Below, piece after piece: positions 47,404 through 60,180 of a DNA stretch of 64,000 bases; positions within the stretch are counted from its first letter, which is position 1, and each line of letters opens with the position of its first letter. The notes beneath the pieces are model-generated. The model had not been told where the DNA came from and searched no databases. It saw only the letters and a list, made by a program, of their open reading frames with translations. Origin of the DNA: Epinephelus fuscoguttatus. Taxonomy: Eukaryota > Chordata > Actinopteri > Perciformes > Serranidae. Position numbers and translations under genes: made by a program. The stretch is from the NCBI RefSeq assembly GCF_011397635.1, contig NC_064767.1, forward strand, positions 21,440,537 to 21,504,536, written 5' to 3'.

Positions 47404-50400
47404 GTACCCCGAAGCTTTCGCGCTCACCACCAACATCTGTATGTATCCGTGTCCACCTCTGAAATGTTTGGTGGTTCTTTTATTCATTACGCACGCAGCC
47501 ACGTTGTCTGACTTGTCATGGAGCGAGCCAGCACATTTCCTCCTCACTCAGGGCAGTGAGTGATCCGGTGCTCCACATTGCTGAATGATTTTCATACACT
47601 AGCAGAATCCAAACATATCAGATAATTTAATAAGGCGTTGCAGAGGGTGAACGACTCGTCCAAAGGCTTTTTATTCCGGGTTTATTGCTGCTATAGTGCA
47701 CAATAGAGTATGCAGCGTGCCAGTTAACATTAGTTAAATGTGTGTCCGTCTAGTCTATAATGCAAAATGTTAATTTCAGCTATTGCGGTTGAGGGTTTAT
47801 TTTCTCTTAAAACAATTTTAAAAATCCACTTTTACTTCTTGCTCACAATGCCACCCATGTTGTTGCAATATTCTTTTACAGTGCATTCTAAATTTTGACT
47901 AACTTTCATTCAGTTTTGTGACTTTCCACCTCAGTGCGTTTCTCAAAACAGTCCAAATTTCACCACAGACGCACAAACATGCGCCATTGGCACATGTTTT
48001 GACCTTGATTATGAATAATGACTTTTTAAATTACACAATATGGCCAAATCACTCATCCAAACTGTTGACTGACAAGATTACAGACTCATTGTGTGATGGA
48101 TTGGAAGGGACATGTTAGTCACATTTAGTTCAGCTTCTAAATCACATTGTATCACCGTCAGATCTAAATATGACCTATACAGAAGATGATCTAGAAGGCC
48201 AAGTATTACATAATTTTAAACAGTGAATTTCATAAACTGGAAACATACTGGAAAAAAGTGAGGACATCAAGTTTTACTCTTTGTGCCTCCTAGAATTAAA
48301 GAAAACTGTATTATTATTTTACAATAGATGCTTAGGAACATTTTTAATTTTCAATTCCACATGTCCACATGGTGTCATTCCTAGTCACCATTTCTCTCTG
48401 TCACATATAGTCCATTACAACTTTGTCTGAGCTGGTTGGTTATTATTCAATCCATACAGAATTAATATAGTTACCTTAATCAACTACAGTGTGAGAAATG
48501 GTTGATGAGGCTGAATAACATCCAGCGGTGTCTCCGGCATTCTGCAGGCCTGTCGGCCGCCACTTGGTGCATCTTCCGTCAATTTATTGTGTGGAGCTTA
48601 TGCCGACTGCCACGTAGGCTGTGATAGAAAATCCAATGATATGCAACAAAATAAAAGTTCTCCATGTACTTTTAATCGTTTTGTAAACATTAAAACGTCA
48701 CATGTGCTGGATTGTAACTTTTTAAATGTCACATACAACTAAACTGCTATTTTTCCATGCTGTTTTATTTGTAGTAAACTATAATTTTAACAATTATATT
48801 TGATATCAGTGGCAATTTATTATGTTTCACATGCAGAAAGCACAAAAAGGCAAATGACTGTTTTTAACAGGTCAGTGACAGCTGAAAATAAAAGTAGCAG
48901 CTACAGATTATTGGGGGAATTCCTTGTTACTTCTAATTTAAAACAGTGCAGAGTAAAAACTTTTCAGACATTAGCTACGTGTGTGTTGTTTTAATCCCTC
49001 GCCTCTCGGGCTTCACTGTACCTGCTGTAATGTTTTTTCGTCAGGATGATGGATGAAGTTGAAGTTGCTGCCTGTTTTTTTGGGCCCGCTGTCAAAGAGA
49101 AAAAAGTGTAGCGATGGGCCTTTGGTGCTTTAACAGTCACAGCAAAGATAAATGACCTGTAATCTGTCTGTTAAAGTGTTAGGCTGTCTTTATTTGTGGT
49201 GGACACGGGCCTGTGAGCTGAGACTGCTTTTCTGCTTCTCTTAAATCTGAATGTGACTATAAATTGAAGCCACAAATATAGATAGCCTACTATTTTAAGT
49301 TGTGACTTTGCGTGTAATATAACTTATGTAAGTGTCATTTTGTCCCGTGTGTGTGTCCGTAGCTCCAAGCGGCTCGTGACCCTGGCGCGGGGCCTGTCGC
49401 CTGCCTTCCTGCGCTTTGGCGGAAAGCGGACAGACTTCCTGCAGTTCAACAACCAGAAGAACCTTGCCAAGTTCAGAGGCCCGGGGCCCGACTACTACCT
49501 GAAGAACTACGAAGACGGTGATTAGACACGACACTTCTCTTCGTCTGATAATGTGTAGGCCTGTTTGTGACGGACTTTAACAGGATATGTAGGCGTTTGT
49601 TCCTGTCTGTCTCTGTTTTTCCGCACCGAGTACAGTTTAATGCAGAATTGATATTTCCTCCTAATGTGACATTGTTAATTCACCTTACATAGCCGCCATT
49701 TTGTGATAAAATGTGCGCGCTTATAACCGACCACCAACCTACAATGAATCCTCCTTAAGTGTTATGTGAAATTTTTTATTAAAATAGTTTTAGGGAGGTG
49801 TTTCTAATATTTACCCTCATTATATGGAGGCGACAAAATATTAAAAAGACCTCTCAGTATAACACAATTGGCTATGTCACTGCACCCTTACAATACAGGC
49901 TCCAAAATGGCCGTAAAAGTTGAATTAACACCTCTTTAAAACAGTGTCAACAAAGCTTGGGCTTATCATAAGGCTTATGTATTTGTATTGTATTTATTTG
50001 TATTAGCTTCAGCTAGGTGTAGGTGATACTTAGCCATCTTAGTGTATGGGGCACTAAGGATGTTTTTGTAACATAATATATGGCTTGGTAGCCTATAACA
50101 TACAGTGGTGTTACTTTAAAATAAATATATGCCTTATAATTACCATAGAGATTTTCTGTTTTTGTTCTGACAAGAGGTGGTCCAAGCTTTACTCTACTCT
50201 TTTTTTGTCATTTATTTTTTATTGAAGTTTTTCTTTTGTAAGAACATCAACACAAAAGACAAATACATAAACACAAACATTAAGAAATCATAAGTCCGTT
50301 AGCACAGTGCCAAACCTAATATCATCAGGTCACCTATTCTACATAGAAAAACAAACAAACAAAAAAAGGTCCCTATGATACAACCAAGGCAAAAGCCCAC

Positions 50401-50770
50401 ATCTCCATCTGTATTTTATAAATGTCATACATTTCAGTACAGTGTCTAGCTCCTATGACGTGTAGCACAAAACAAATTTTAAATCAAACTGAACAAACAA
50501 ATGTTTTACTGTTTGATGAAAATAGCAACATGAATATAAAATTGTCAAGTCCACGACACTAACAACTTTAAAGTAACGTTAATTTCTTCGGTGTATGCCT
50601 GCTTGCAGATATAGTGCGTAGTGACATCGCACTGGACAAACAGAAAGGCTGTAAAGTGGCCAACCACCCTGACATAATGCTGGAGCTGCAGAGGGAGAAG
50701 GCCGCCACCACACAGCTCGTTCTGCTTAAAGAGCAACTGTCCAACATCTACAGCAACATCACAATAACAG
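47117..50770 (+). CDS. hpse2: Heparanase-2, first three coding exons (partial, 201 codons)
   Basis: Exons 47117-47403, 49363-49517 and 50609-50770 join in frame with GT-AG introns. The product starts with a signal peptide (hydrophobic residues 14-28), then a Ser run, then the conserved [20 protein letters not shown] and [16 protein letters not shown]. Exon 2 gives [20 protein letters not shown] and [10 protein letters not shown]; exon 3 gives [18 protein letters not shown] and [14 protein letters not shown]. The order matches human HPSE2 exons 1-3. Family knowledge: secreted heparan-sulphate-binding relative of heparanase without endoglycosidase activity, mutated in urofacial syndrome in humans. 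KGCK-type residues and synteny favour hpse2 over hpse. The gene continues past the window; no further exon was found to 64000. Confidence 0.93.
47404..50608 (+). other. hpse2 introns 1 and 2
   Basis: Intron 1 (47404-49362) and intron 2 (49518-50608) show no further exon. A T-rich then A-rich stretch at 50205-50300 in intron 2 may be retroposon debris. Confidence 0.55.
49363..49517 (+). CDS. hpse2: hpse2 exon 2
   Basis: Acceptor GTCCGTAG; donor GACG|GTGATT, phase 1. Encodes [11 protein letters not shown] through KNYED. Confidence 0.95.
50609..50770 (+). CDS. hpse2: hpse2 exon 3
   Basis: Acceptor GCTTGCAG; donor ACAG|GTAGGA, phase 1. Encodes [17 protein letters not shown] through YSNITIT. Confidence 0.95.
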
Positions 50771-52053
50771 GTAGGAGATCACACACACAAAAATAGGTCT
50801 TTTGTGTGCATGCGTGTTCATATCCTGACAAACATGTTGTCCATGCTCACATAGCAAAGTCAGGACTCTGTGGGTCATGCACGATCATGTGTGTGTGCAC
50901 TCACACAAGGTTCAAAGCATGCCAATGTAAACCATCAGCTTTCAGAATGACAAATGTAATTTGTAAAAGAGGAATGTGGGGATGGATAGAGGAGAGCAGT
51001 GGCAGAGGCTAGTAAACAGAGCTCTGACGTTCTCGCTGGTTACAGTTAACTCAACCTGACCGCAGAAGGAACTCTGGAGTCCTGATTTTGGGTGGGCTGC
51101 ATTTCTTATCTGTTATTGTGATTGACTGGGAACTGCAGCAGAAAGGAGTGAATGAGGGATTTGTCTGTTAAAATTACTGCAGTTTTTGGGATCATGGTAG
51201 TGCATGTAAAGACGGAGTCAGGGTCAGGAATGATCAGTTAACACTGTGTGTGGTTTTAAAGAGCTGGAAAGTAGAATTTGGTTGGTTAAGGTGAGAGAGA
51301 AAATGCTTTGAAGCTAGAAAATAAATATAAGGACATCAAAAAGTATAAAAGTTCAACCCCTAATGCTAATGTAAGTCTTCACTGCTCTGTTGCCTCTTCA
51401 TACGGACACGTACATACTTTGTATCCTCTTTTGTATCTTGAAAAGATAGTGGGTGGGCAGGATATTCCAAAACAGACAGCCAAAGAGCACCTGGAAAAAT
51501 AATTGTGGACTTGGGAGTTAACCGGCAGTCCAATCAAAGACAGTACATTATCTATGTGCTACATGGGAGGAAAAGTCAGACTGAGAAAGCCTTTAAATGT
51601 TAGTGTAATGTACACAACCCCATGTTCACTGCTGATCCAAAGAAATATAAAATATTTTGAAAAGACATTGATAAATTTATGAAAAACAAAGAATCCGACT
51701 CTACCTCAAGAGAACCCGGTTGGATGTGTCATGAATATGTTTGGTAGTTACACACACAGGCTGTGGTGTGTTTTCCATGTTTGCAGAAGGTCTCGCTTGG
51801 AGACCTCGCTGGGTGTTGCCGTAAGCGTGATAGATGTGGACCAACATTTATCAGCTGCGTATTTTCACACACTCTCATGTGCAACAGTCAAAACATGGTC
51901 CTGTTGCATTTATCAATGTAGGAAAATACATAGAGGAAGATTTTGGACCTGCTCGTGTGAGGGGAGGTGCAGGTCAGGAGTCACGTAGAGTAGCACCCTA
52001 CTATTAATTTTGTAGTGTTACAACTGTGCTAAATGGCACATGGAGCTTGCAGT

Positions 52054-53042
52054 TAGGGATGCACCGAAATGAAAATTTGTGGCCAAAGCCAAATAATATT
52101 AAACGCTTGGCCGAATACCGAGTACCGAATACTGAATATCTTTGTTTAGTTTTTCATTAGTTTTTGCAGATGAACCCCCTCCAGATTAGTCTTGTCACGG
52201 TACCAAATTGGATCCCACTGTACGATACCAATGAAAATATCACGGTTCTGAGTAGTATCACGATACCACAGCGAAAATGAGGCAGATGTGCCTTTTGTCA
52301 TTTATGAAAACATAAATCACTTTTCTATTATAGGCTACATCAATGATATTTCAATGGAATAAATTACTTATTGACTTATTCATGCTTCAAAAACAGCATC
52401 AATGAGTGATGAACATAGGGGGGGATCAAAATAAAATAAAATAAATAAATAAAATAAGAATCAACCAGCCCCCCTCCTCCCCTTCATAAGTAAAGAACAG
52501 TCCCTAAATTGCGGTGAGGTATGTGGACCGTGAACGGCTTGTTTCTCCTCTGACACGTCACATACCTGTGTTCGGCTGGCTCGGCCGTTCAGGTACTACT
52601 GGGCAGTCCACATGCCAAGAAGAGGATATTATTGGAGCTGACTTATCCGTCGCCGGTAAGCCGATGGCGGCCGTATTTGACAGGAATACATTACTGTCTG
52701 TGTCTGTGACCCCCGTTCAACCCACAATCGGTGGGATTCGCCTTTCGTTTCTGCTGCTGGTTGAAATCTGTAGGCTGCTCGCACAGCGTGCTAAATTATT
52801 TAAGCCTATTTTGCTCGCTCAAAACTATTTTTAGTCGCAAATGTGAGTGCGGTGACGGATGGATCGCCACACTGCCGACATTTTACTCCACGCGTCACGG
52901 CACGCTGTTTGATTGCGTTATCAAAACACAACGCTATTATTCGGCCTTGCTTTTAACTTATTCCACCGAATACCGAATGTGTGGTTTTTTTTGCAATATT
53001 CGGCCGAATATATTCGGTTACCGAATATTCGGTGCATCTCTC
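52054..53042. mobile_element. Non-autonomous hAT element with exact 8-bp target duplication
   Basis: 989 bp. The left end starts TAGGGATGCACCGAA and the right end closes with ATTCGGTGCATCTCTC, so the terminal inverted repeat is NNGRGATGCACCGAA. CTTGCAGT flanks both sides (52046-52053 and 53043-53050). Both ends are rich in palindromic CGAATATTCGG units. It contains a second repeat piece near 52190-52270 (TCTTGTCACGGTACC...) that may be a nested insert. No transposase ORF. Confidence 0.85.
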
Positions 53043-53300
53043 CTTGCAGTGTTTAATGTTGTTGCCACAGGAACTTAAGGATGTTTCGTGTAGGTCAAGC
53101 ATTTTCAAATGTTTATGTTTGACTTTGCAGTTTTAATCAGTCAAGCATATTTTTGGTTAAGCATGCTGATAGTGATTATGTGATGATATTTTTGGTATCG
53201 CGTATGAATAAAAGCACTAGCAATGTGGATATGTTGGCCAGAGAGGCCATTCATTAAGCAGGAACAGTCAAAAAGTACAGAAAATAATATCACGTGACTA

Positions 53301-54526
53301 TAAGGCTGGGCAGTATATCAATATTATATCATTATTGTGATATGAGACTTGATATCTTGTTAGATTTTGGATATCATTATATCGTAAGTATTGTCTTTTC
53401 CTGGTTTTAAAGGCTGCGTTACAGTAAAGTGATGTAAAGTAAAGTAACTTATCAGACTGTTCTGATCTATTATTTGCCTTTACCCATATAAGCCAAACAC
53501 TTTTGGTATGACACCTTTGGAAGCAAGAGTATCTCTTCATACATGGTACCTCGACCTTAGGTCCATTTAACGTTTCCTCCGCAAACAGTACCCTTGGAAG
53601 ATGTGGGCGGGATTGTTGTCCATCACTGCTCCGTCCAGCACTCATTGTATTTCCCCATCTCTGTTGACACCGATGGAAGACTGCACCTCATTTATCATCC
53701 ACAGAATGAGGCTACATGATGACATTTTCAGGGCAAAATAAAACAGGCTGCAGTGAGAGTCTGTCTCGATGGTAAATTTAAAAATAGCGGGTTTGTGCAT
53801 TTAGTCCTTCTCAGGCAAACATAGCCAGCTGAAGCCCATAGGAATGATGCTCTGCAATGCTTTTTTCTTTTTCTCCGAGTGAGGATTAGAATATATGAAG
53901 TTCACATAACTCGGTCGAAATATTTTTAAACACTTAAAGATCCACTCATTACTTAAATTTTGTGTCATCTAAGAGAGACAATAAAAACTAAAGTAATGGT
54001 CAAAGTTGTCACATTGAAATTTAAGGTATGTTGTCGTCAGCTCATGCAATGTTCCACCTTAAATGTTGGCGGCAGTCTGTCCAATGAATTAAGCTTTTTT
54101 TTTCTCAGACTACAGCTGCTTCAAGAGGCAGTAAAACATCCTTTCATTTTATAGTTATAGTTTACTAATGTATTTAAGACTTGCCACAGTGTGAACAGAG
54201 GTTACAAAACCAGCCACAACTCAGCCCTGAGCAGAGTGACTGTCCGCTATTGGCCAATCAACAGACTGCAGTGTTCACAGCTCCACCTTTTAGTACCGGA
54301 TCTGTGTGCTAGGTACCCCAGCAGAGGGGTGACCAAAAATGGGGACGGTACGGAACGGTTTGATTGGTACCAGCCACAACTTTTTACTGTGGAAACGGAA
54401 AAAATGCATACCGAACTGAACTGTATCATGCCATACTGCTCGGTAGCAAACCGGGCTTTAGTCATTTTACCCACATTACTGATGATTACAAGTATAATAT
54501 TTGATTTTCTCCACATTGCCCAGCCC
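53301..54526. mobile_element. hAT-like element with GGCTGGGCA/TGCCCAGCC ends, interrupted
   Basis: The left end AAGGCTGGGCAGTATATCAA and the right end TTTGATTTTCTCCACATTGCCCAGCCCTA are the two termini of one recognisable fish repeat family (rich in ATATCGATAT-type sequence). Flanking 8-mers GTGACTAT and TGGACTAT agree at 6 of 8. The inside is broken by other DNA, including a second repeat at about 54290-54400 (GGGACGGTACGGAACGG). Confidence 0.5.
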
Positions 54527-55212
54527 TACTGGACTATCACATTGACAAAAGACAGAAACTGCCGTACAATACAACAATAACAAAAGTCCCAGACAAGATC
54601 TAGTTTTATAGTAATTATCATTATTGCCTAAATTCTTGTAACTGTAAACTTATAAAACCATGGTTGAGACAACTAGCCTCTGTCTCACACATGTGGTATT
54701 GCTCCAATGTATCCCAAAATTAGGACCACATTTCCCATAAACCCTGCTGCTTCCTGTCACCAAGAGGATGTTACCACTTGCGCTCTCTGCTCAGCTGCAG
54801 CCTGGAGGCCTATTTAGTCAAGTAAATAAAGATGGCCATGATTTACTGATGATAAAATATGCATAGCTTCTTTTAACTTATTCTGCTAGGTGCTGACTAA
54901 AGATGAATTTCTAAAATTTGAGTGTTGATATTTAAACTGATTTCACAGGTGGGAATATGATGAAATATAGTTGACATTATTGATGCAGTAAAACTTATTG
55001 TAATGATAAATCACCACTGAATGTTATTTCATCCCAAGCACTTGACATTTTTGCATCATTTTACTGATTGATTAGGACCATATGGAATCTTTTAAAACAT
55101 GCACTCTCAGTGTAATGGTTCCTATTAAGGTGTAGAAGTGGTGTTGAGACACAGAGAGCGGCGCCTTGCTGTTTTTTAGCAGGTGCCATAGTCGTTACCA
55201 GATTGGTTGGCT

Positions 55213-55259
55213 GGGAGAGAGGGCGGTCGAAGCCAGGGAGAGAGGGCGGTCGAAGCCAG
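55213..55259. repeat. 23-bp tandem duplication
   Basis: GGGAGAGAGGGCGGTCGAAG CCA occurs twice in direct tandem (55213-55235, 55236-55258) without a difference. Confidence 0.9.
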
Positions 55260-55708
55260 GCAGAAGGACTTTATTTACCTAAAGCTGATTTACTGTGAAG
55301 TGTTCTCATAGAAACACTCATTCTTTCGAGCACAGACACAAGCTGCAAGTTTGCCCCCTGGGAAATGTTCTTCAAAAGTCTGAAGGATATTTCTCAAAGA
55401 TTGTTTGGGAGGATAGAGCAGCTGTTTTCTTTTTCTGGTACAAAATGTGGTCTCTAGTGGAATTAACATACAATGACTGCTTTAGTGGGGAAATAAGCCA
55501 CCAGAATAAGCACTGATGACGCTGGAAAAGTCCTGAGAGTGTGAACATGGTTGCGTTATGGTCTTATTATGGTCTTACTTAACTCAGTTGAACTGTTAAG
55601 CATGTTGTGTAAACTAGAATCTGTGGTGTGGTGGTGTGGAGAGTAACAGGGGTACAGAAGCATTCGGGATGTGTTTAAATACGGTCTGGTAACAATCAGC
55701 CAGGATTC

Positions 55709-55710
<2 letters not shown>

Positions 55711-55764
<54 letters not shown>
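55711..55764. repeat. (TG)27 microsatellite
   Basis: Pure TG run, followed 126 bp later by a CA run of about the same length. Confidence 0.95.
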
Positions 55765-55766
<2 letters not shown>

Positions 55767-55887
55767 ACGGCAGTAGGTGTTTAAGGGACCCATAACAGTC
55801 TCGCTCCATCCTTTTCCACTCACCACTGTCTGACCTTTGACCTAGGCTTGTTAGAGCTATCAATAATGGGGCCACTCCAAGCTAAAG

Positions 55888-55889
<2 letters not shown>

Positions 55890-55941
<52 letters not shown>
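55890..55941. repeat. (CA)26 microsatellite
   Basis: Pure CA run, in inverted relation to the TG run at 55711-55764. Confidence 0.95.
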
Positions 55942-55942
<1 letters not shown>

Positions 55943-56772
55943 TCAGCAGAGGAACTAAGTCGAGAAAATACCCCAAGCTCAGACAAGGTCAGGGTCAGGG
56001 TCATCTCGTGTCTCTCTCTGCAGGAGTATATCCCTCCATCAGGCATCACTTCTTTAATTCTCTCTTCCCTCTTCTCCACAACTTAATACCTCTCCCTCAT
56101 TTTCTCCCTCTCATGTTTACTGTTAGTGTAGCTGTGTATATTGTGACTTCATGTGAAAGTCTGATGTTTATTTGACACTTCAGAGAATGAGGCAGTCAGT
56201 CCGCTCAGCTTGTGACCTCAAAGGCCTCGTCCGTGTGTTTAAGGCTCAAAGGATAAACACAACTCAATTTAGGAATTCCTATATTGTATTATTCTTGTAG
56301 TCTAAAGCCGGACAATCAATATTTGAGAACACGGACGAGAAGAAAGTTTTCCCAAAACAGAAAAACTGAAGAAGAAAAGGTCAAACACAGGATGTTTTCA
56401 GTTTTAAGGTCTGCAGCTGCTTGTGAGACAGCATTGGAAGTATCTCTTTAAATTCTTTCGTTGATTTTCAAGAGAGAGGAAATAATGTGCAGAACTGAGA
56501 AGGATACATGACTTAAATCAATCGGAGCAAAAGACTTAAGTGATAATTGTTGCACTAACAGAAAAAAGTTGTATCGTCATGCCTACACAATGTTTATATG
56601 GTAGACAAAAGCCGAAATATGTACGTATGCACATCACATCTAACATGTGGCGTTCCTTCACAGATGTACAATAAGGAAAAACAAAATAAGTCATGATATT
56701 TAAAAAAGAAAAAAAGTCAGTAAGGAGAAAAGGAATAGCTCGTAATAATAATAATAAAAAAATAGTCAGGTT

Positions 56773-57095
56773 GGGCTGCAATTAACTATTATTTTCAGTA
56801 TTGATTAATGTGCCGATTGTTTTCGCATTTATTGGATTAAATGTCAAACAATTGTGGAAAAAAAATGTTCCTCACAATTTCCCAGGGTCCAAGGTGATGT
56901 CTTCAAAATGCTTCTTTTGTCCAACCAAAACCCAAAGACTCTTTATTTACAATCATAAATGACATATAAAAGCAGCAATTTCCCACTTAAGAAGGAGAAA
57001 CCAGCAGATGTCTACATTTTTTGCTTGAAAAATGACTGAAATTATTAATCAATTATCAAAATGAATTAACTGACTAATAGTTGCAGCTCTACTGA
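56773..57095 (+). repeat. Dispersed fish repeat with GGGCTGCAATTAAC ends
   Basis: Starts TTGGGCTGCAATTAACTATT and ends GACTAATAGTTGCAGCTCTA, which is inverted relative to the start. Internal CACAATTTCCCAGGGTCCAA and GCTTGAAAAATGACTGAAAT segments mark a family I recognise as abundant in percomorphs. Same family as 16000-16470. Confidence 0.6.
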
Positions 57096-58388
57096 TGAGT
57101 TTGCTCTAGTTGGAAGGATTTATGTGGGATTTTTAACTGGACTGTTGCTGTTGGGTCAGTTATTTTTTGTTTCTGGACTGAGGCGGCTCCTGGACGTCAG
57201 TGTGGGAGAGGAAAATTGGGAAAAGGGGCCATCTGGATGGCGGGGCTAAGTAGGACATATTTTTTAGGAAGGAGCTAACCTAGATTGAAGATGAGCAGGA
57301 GTTCAGCATGGGCCAGTGCCAGGTTTATGGAGAGGAAATGAAAATGAATTATGCATGTGAGATTAAATGTAGCAGTTCTTTAAATGAATGGTTTCCTTGC
57401 AGAAACTGGAGCACAGAGTAGCCATTATAGCTGTGTGTTGCAATGAGACTTAACAAAGCTAACAAAGAGGCCCAGCAGGCTGGTTTGACACCACTTGATC
57501 CATGATGTCATACTTTTAAAACATCCCAAGTTTTGGTTGGACGCATCGCATTAATGAGCATTATTGTAATGTTCGCTGAGCCAGAAGTTGGTGTCATGAT
57601 CAGGCGGATGGTATGCAGACTGACATCATGATTTCAACTCTCCTCTTTCTCTCCTTCTCAGTCTGATCTCACGTGTGTAGTATCAAATGACACAAATGTT
57701 TACAGTGTGTAATCAGTTGTTAGGTTTAAGTAAACATTGCTGAGAGTACATCAGACACTAATACCTGTGCCTCTGCCTTTGAACTGCCACAGAGGAGCAG
57801 CAGTCACAGCCAGAAGCCTCTCACTGAGAGCTGCAGGGCTCCACTGAAAGGAAACATGAGAAGAATGACAAAACAGAAAAGTGTGAAGCAATACTAATGT
57901 AACCCTGCTTTCACAACAAATGTGCAAGTGCAACAGAGCAAGGCCATTATTTCCAACTGCGGTAATGGCTACGAGCTCCTGAGCAGCTGCACGAGTCAGA
58001 GTGCAGAGTGTTACACACTTTCACGATTTTCCACCAATTTAGTTTATCTAAACTTTAACCCCAAATGTGCTGACCTCCAGGATGCACATTCTGGCATTGA
58101 CAGGAGGTGTTGGACGAATCTGCAGCTCATAGTGGATGGTGGGTGGGTGTGAGGGCGCCTTGACCTTCATACAGGCGGCTGGAGTTTGCATTTTGTCGCA
58201 GACCTGCAATTAACTTTTGCCTTTTTATTCACTGTTAACACAATTACTGGGCTAACCCCCTTCACTTTTATCAGCAGGTGACAAGTAAGACACAGGAACC
58301 TGGCTTTTGTATTCACTGACAAATAGTTTAAACAGTACACACACTGCAACGCTAAGTTTAACTCCATACTCTCCACTCTGGTCGTTGC

Positions 58389-58560
58389 AGCCCAGGGTTC
58401 CCACACTCTGAGGAAAACACACTGGAAAATTCATCTCACAATCTCATTTTTCAGGCCTGGAAAAGTCATGAAATCAGTAAAAGTCATTGAAAGTTTAGGA
58501 AAGGTCATGGAATTTTATGTAAAAATAATTTTTACAGTAATCTTCTGTGGTTAACTTTCC
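58389..58560 (+). mobile_element. Terminal fragment of a hAT-like element
   Basis: Begins CAGGGTTCCCACACTCTG, then has the GGCCTGGAAAAGTCATGAAA / AAGTCATTGAAAG / AAGGTCATGGAATTTTATG phrases typical of the ends of a common fish repeat. The other end was not located. Confidence 0.4.
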
Positions 58561-59622
58561 ATGTAATGTAACAGTGCAACAGTTAATGTGTTTTCTGTAG
58601 GCTAATTGTTGACGTAATATCGCTCTAATATGCGTTGATGCGTGACGCTTTGTTTACCGGCACGAACGTTTCTTCATTTTCTCCACACGCTCCGTCTCCC
58701 TCCACGTATGCTGGCTAGCAGGAATTATATTATGTTTGAGTAACACCAGGCAAGTGGCAAGAAAAATATTGTGACAGTGTGATTTTACGTTTCCATACCG
58801 ATGCCCCACCACTTCTTTTAAATTTTACTGCATTTTTGGAGATGGAGCAATTGGCATGGACAGAGCAGGTCATTCAGTTGTTACTTAGAGAGCCAATATG
58901 CACTTTGTTTCTGTTTTAACTGTTCTTCTCTGAAAGTGGAAGGTCGAACAAATTAACCAACAAGCCAACCGATATATCGGCTGTCACTCCCCCACTCTAG
59001 GAGGTGTGCTGCTCTGAGTCCGCCGAGTACTTCAGTGTTCGAACTGCGTTATGAATGCTCTGGATAGCACAAGGGTGAAAACAAAACTAGAGTGCACTTG
59101 GCTCATGCAGTGGCAATGTATATATGCCCCCATTTTTTCTTAATAGTAACCCAAATGTTAAAGGGCCAGTGTGTAAAATGGGTTGAAAACCATGGAAAAC
59201 AGTGGCATCAGTGGTCAAATTCTAAAACCTTCCGCAGACACAAGTTTTTCAGGAGTAGGTCTATCTAGCGATGAGGTGAATATTTATGTAGAAGTGTAAA
59301 CCATGTTACGATATTGTAATGAATCCCTCACGCGCAGGAGACCAGAGTAGCGTTCGGGAAAAAGGCCCGTTTATTTGAGCACTCCAAAAACTCCGGTAAC
59401 ACTCCAGGGGGTAGCACGTAAAAGATTCCGTCCTAAACTCTGACTCTTCTGGCGTAACGCACACACTTCATACACACATACTCGCTAACAGTACCCAGCG
59501 GGGCAGCCCTCCCCTCTCTGCTCCACCAATCTCCAGCCCACACACTGACTGACAGCGTAGCCTGTAAACAAAACTCAGCTGTTTATTTAGCCTAGCAATA
59601 TCTCAGGACTATAGTAGCTGCA

Positions 59623-59895
59623 ATGGACGACTCTGAACGCGATTTTGAAGAGTTTCTTATGGCGGACACAGATCCAGAGCTATACCTGTTTGAGCCGGAG
59701 CATACAGATGAGGAACTCCATGTGTTGGATCCTGAGCGGTCGAGAAGAGAGGCTGAATCCTCCGCTCCCATTTTGCTGCACAGAATGGGATTCGGTGCTA
59801 CTATTGTTGGGGAGATATATCATCAGGAGGAAAAGCACCGTCTTCTTTTCCTCGCACATGACGCTTCGGGTTCATTCTCTCCGGTTGCGTGGTAA
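59623..59895 (+). CDS. Small acidic ORF inside the TTAA element (90 aa, possibly a first exon)
   Basis: ATG to TAA, 90 residues, strongly acidic in the first half (MDDSERDFEEFLMADTDPEL), then YLFEPEHTDEELHVLDPERS. The YxFEPE-T-EEL pattern recalls the start of fish proteins annotated as P2X7-C-terminal-like or YqaJ-type, in which a Cys-rich domain follows; that comparison is from memory. A strong splice donor, GTG|GTAAGTG at 59892, overlaps the stop codon, so the frame may be a 5' exon rather than a full gene. No matching second exon was seen. It is not related to hpse2, in whose intron it lies. Confidence 0.35.
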   Translation: MDDSERDFEEFLMADTDPELYLFEPEHTDEELHVLDPERSRREAESSAPILLHRMGFGATIVGEIYHQEEKHRLLFLAHDASGSFSPVAW

Positions 59896-60105
59896 GTGTG
59901 GTCCATTCACAAACTTTATAACTAAAAAAACTTTTCACTACTCTGTATCGACGAACTACTAACACACTCTGCTGTTTCCTCCTCCTCCTTCGTTCCTTCC
60001 GCTGTCTTAGTTGGTTTATTTATACTCGCGAAACGCGTTCTCTGGCTGGCTGGATTGTCCGCTCGGGCTGCCGTACATACATGGCTCTTTAAAGCAAGGC
60101 CCTTG

Positions 60106-60106
<1 letters not shown>

Positions 60107-60149
<43 letters not shown>

Positions 60150-60180
60150 GTATATATATATATATATGTATGTATATATA
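60107..60180. repeat. (TA)n microsatellite
   Basis: TA-dominated run with scattered TG and CA interruptions, inside the TTAA-flanked element. Confidence 0.9.

Noticed and set aside
47038..47511. Alternative 157-aa and 138-aa frames over hpse2 exon 1
   Set aside because: Other frames of the same exon; only the frame from 47117 gives the conserved heparanase-2 sequence and a signal peptide.
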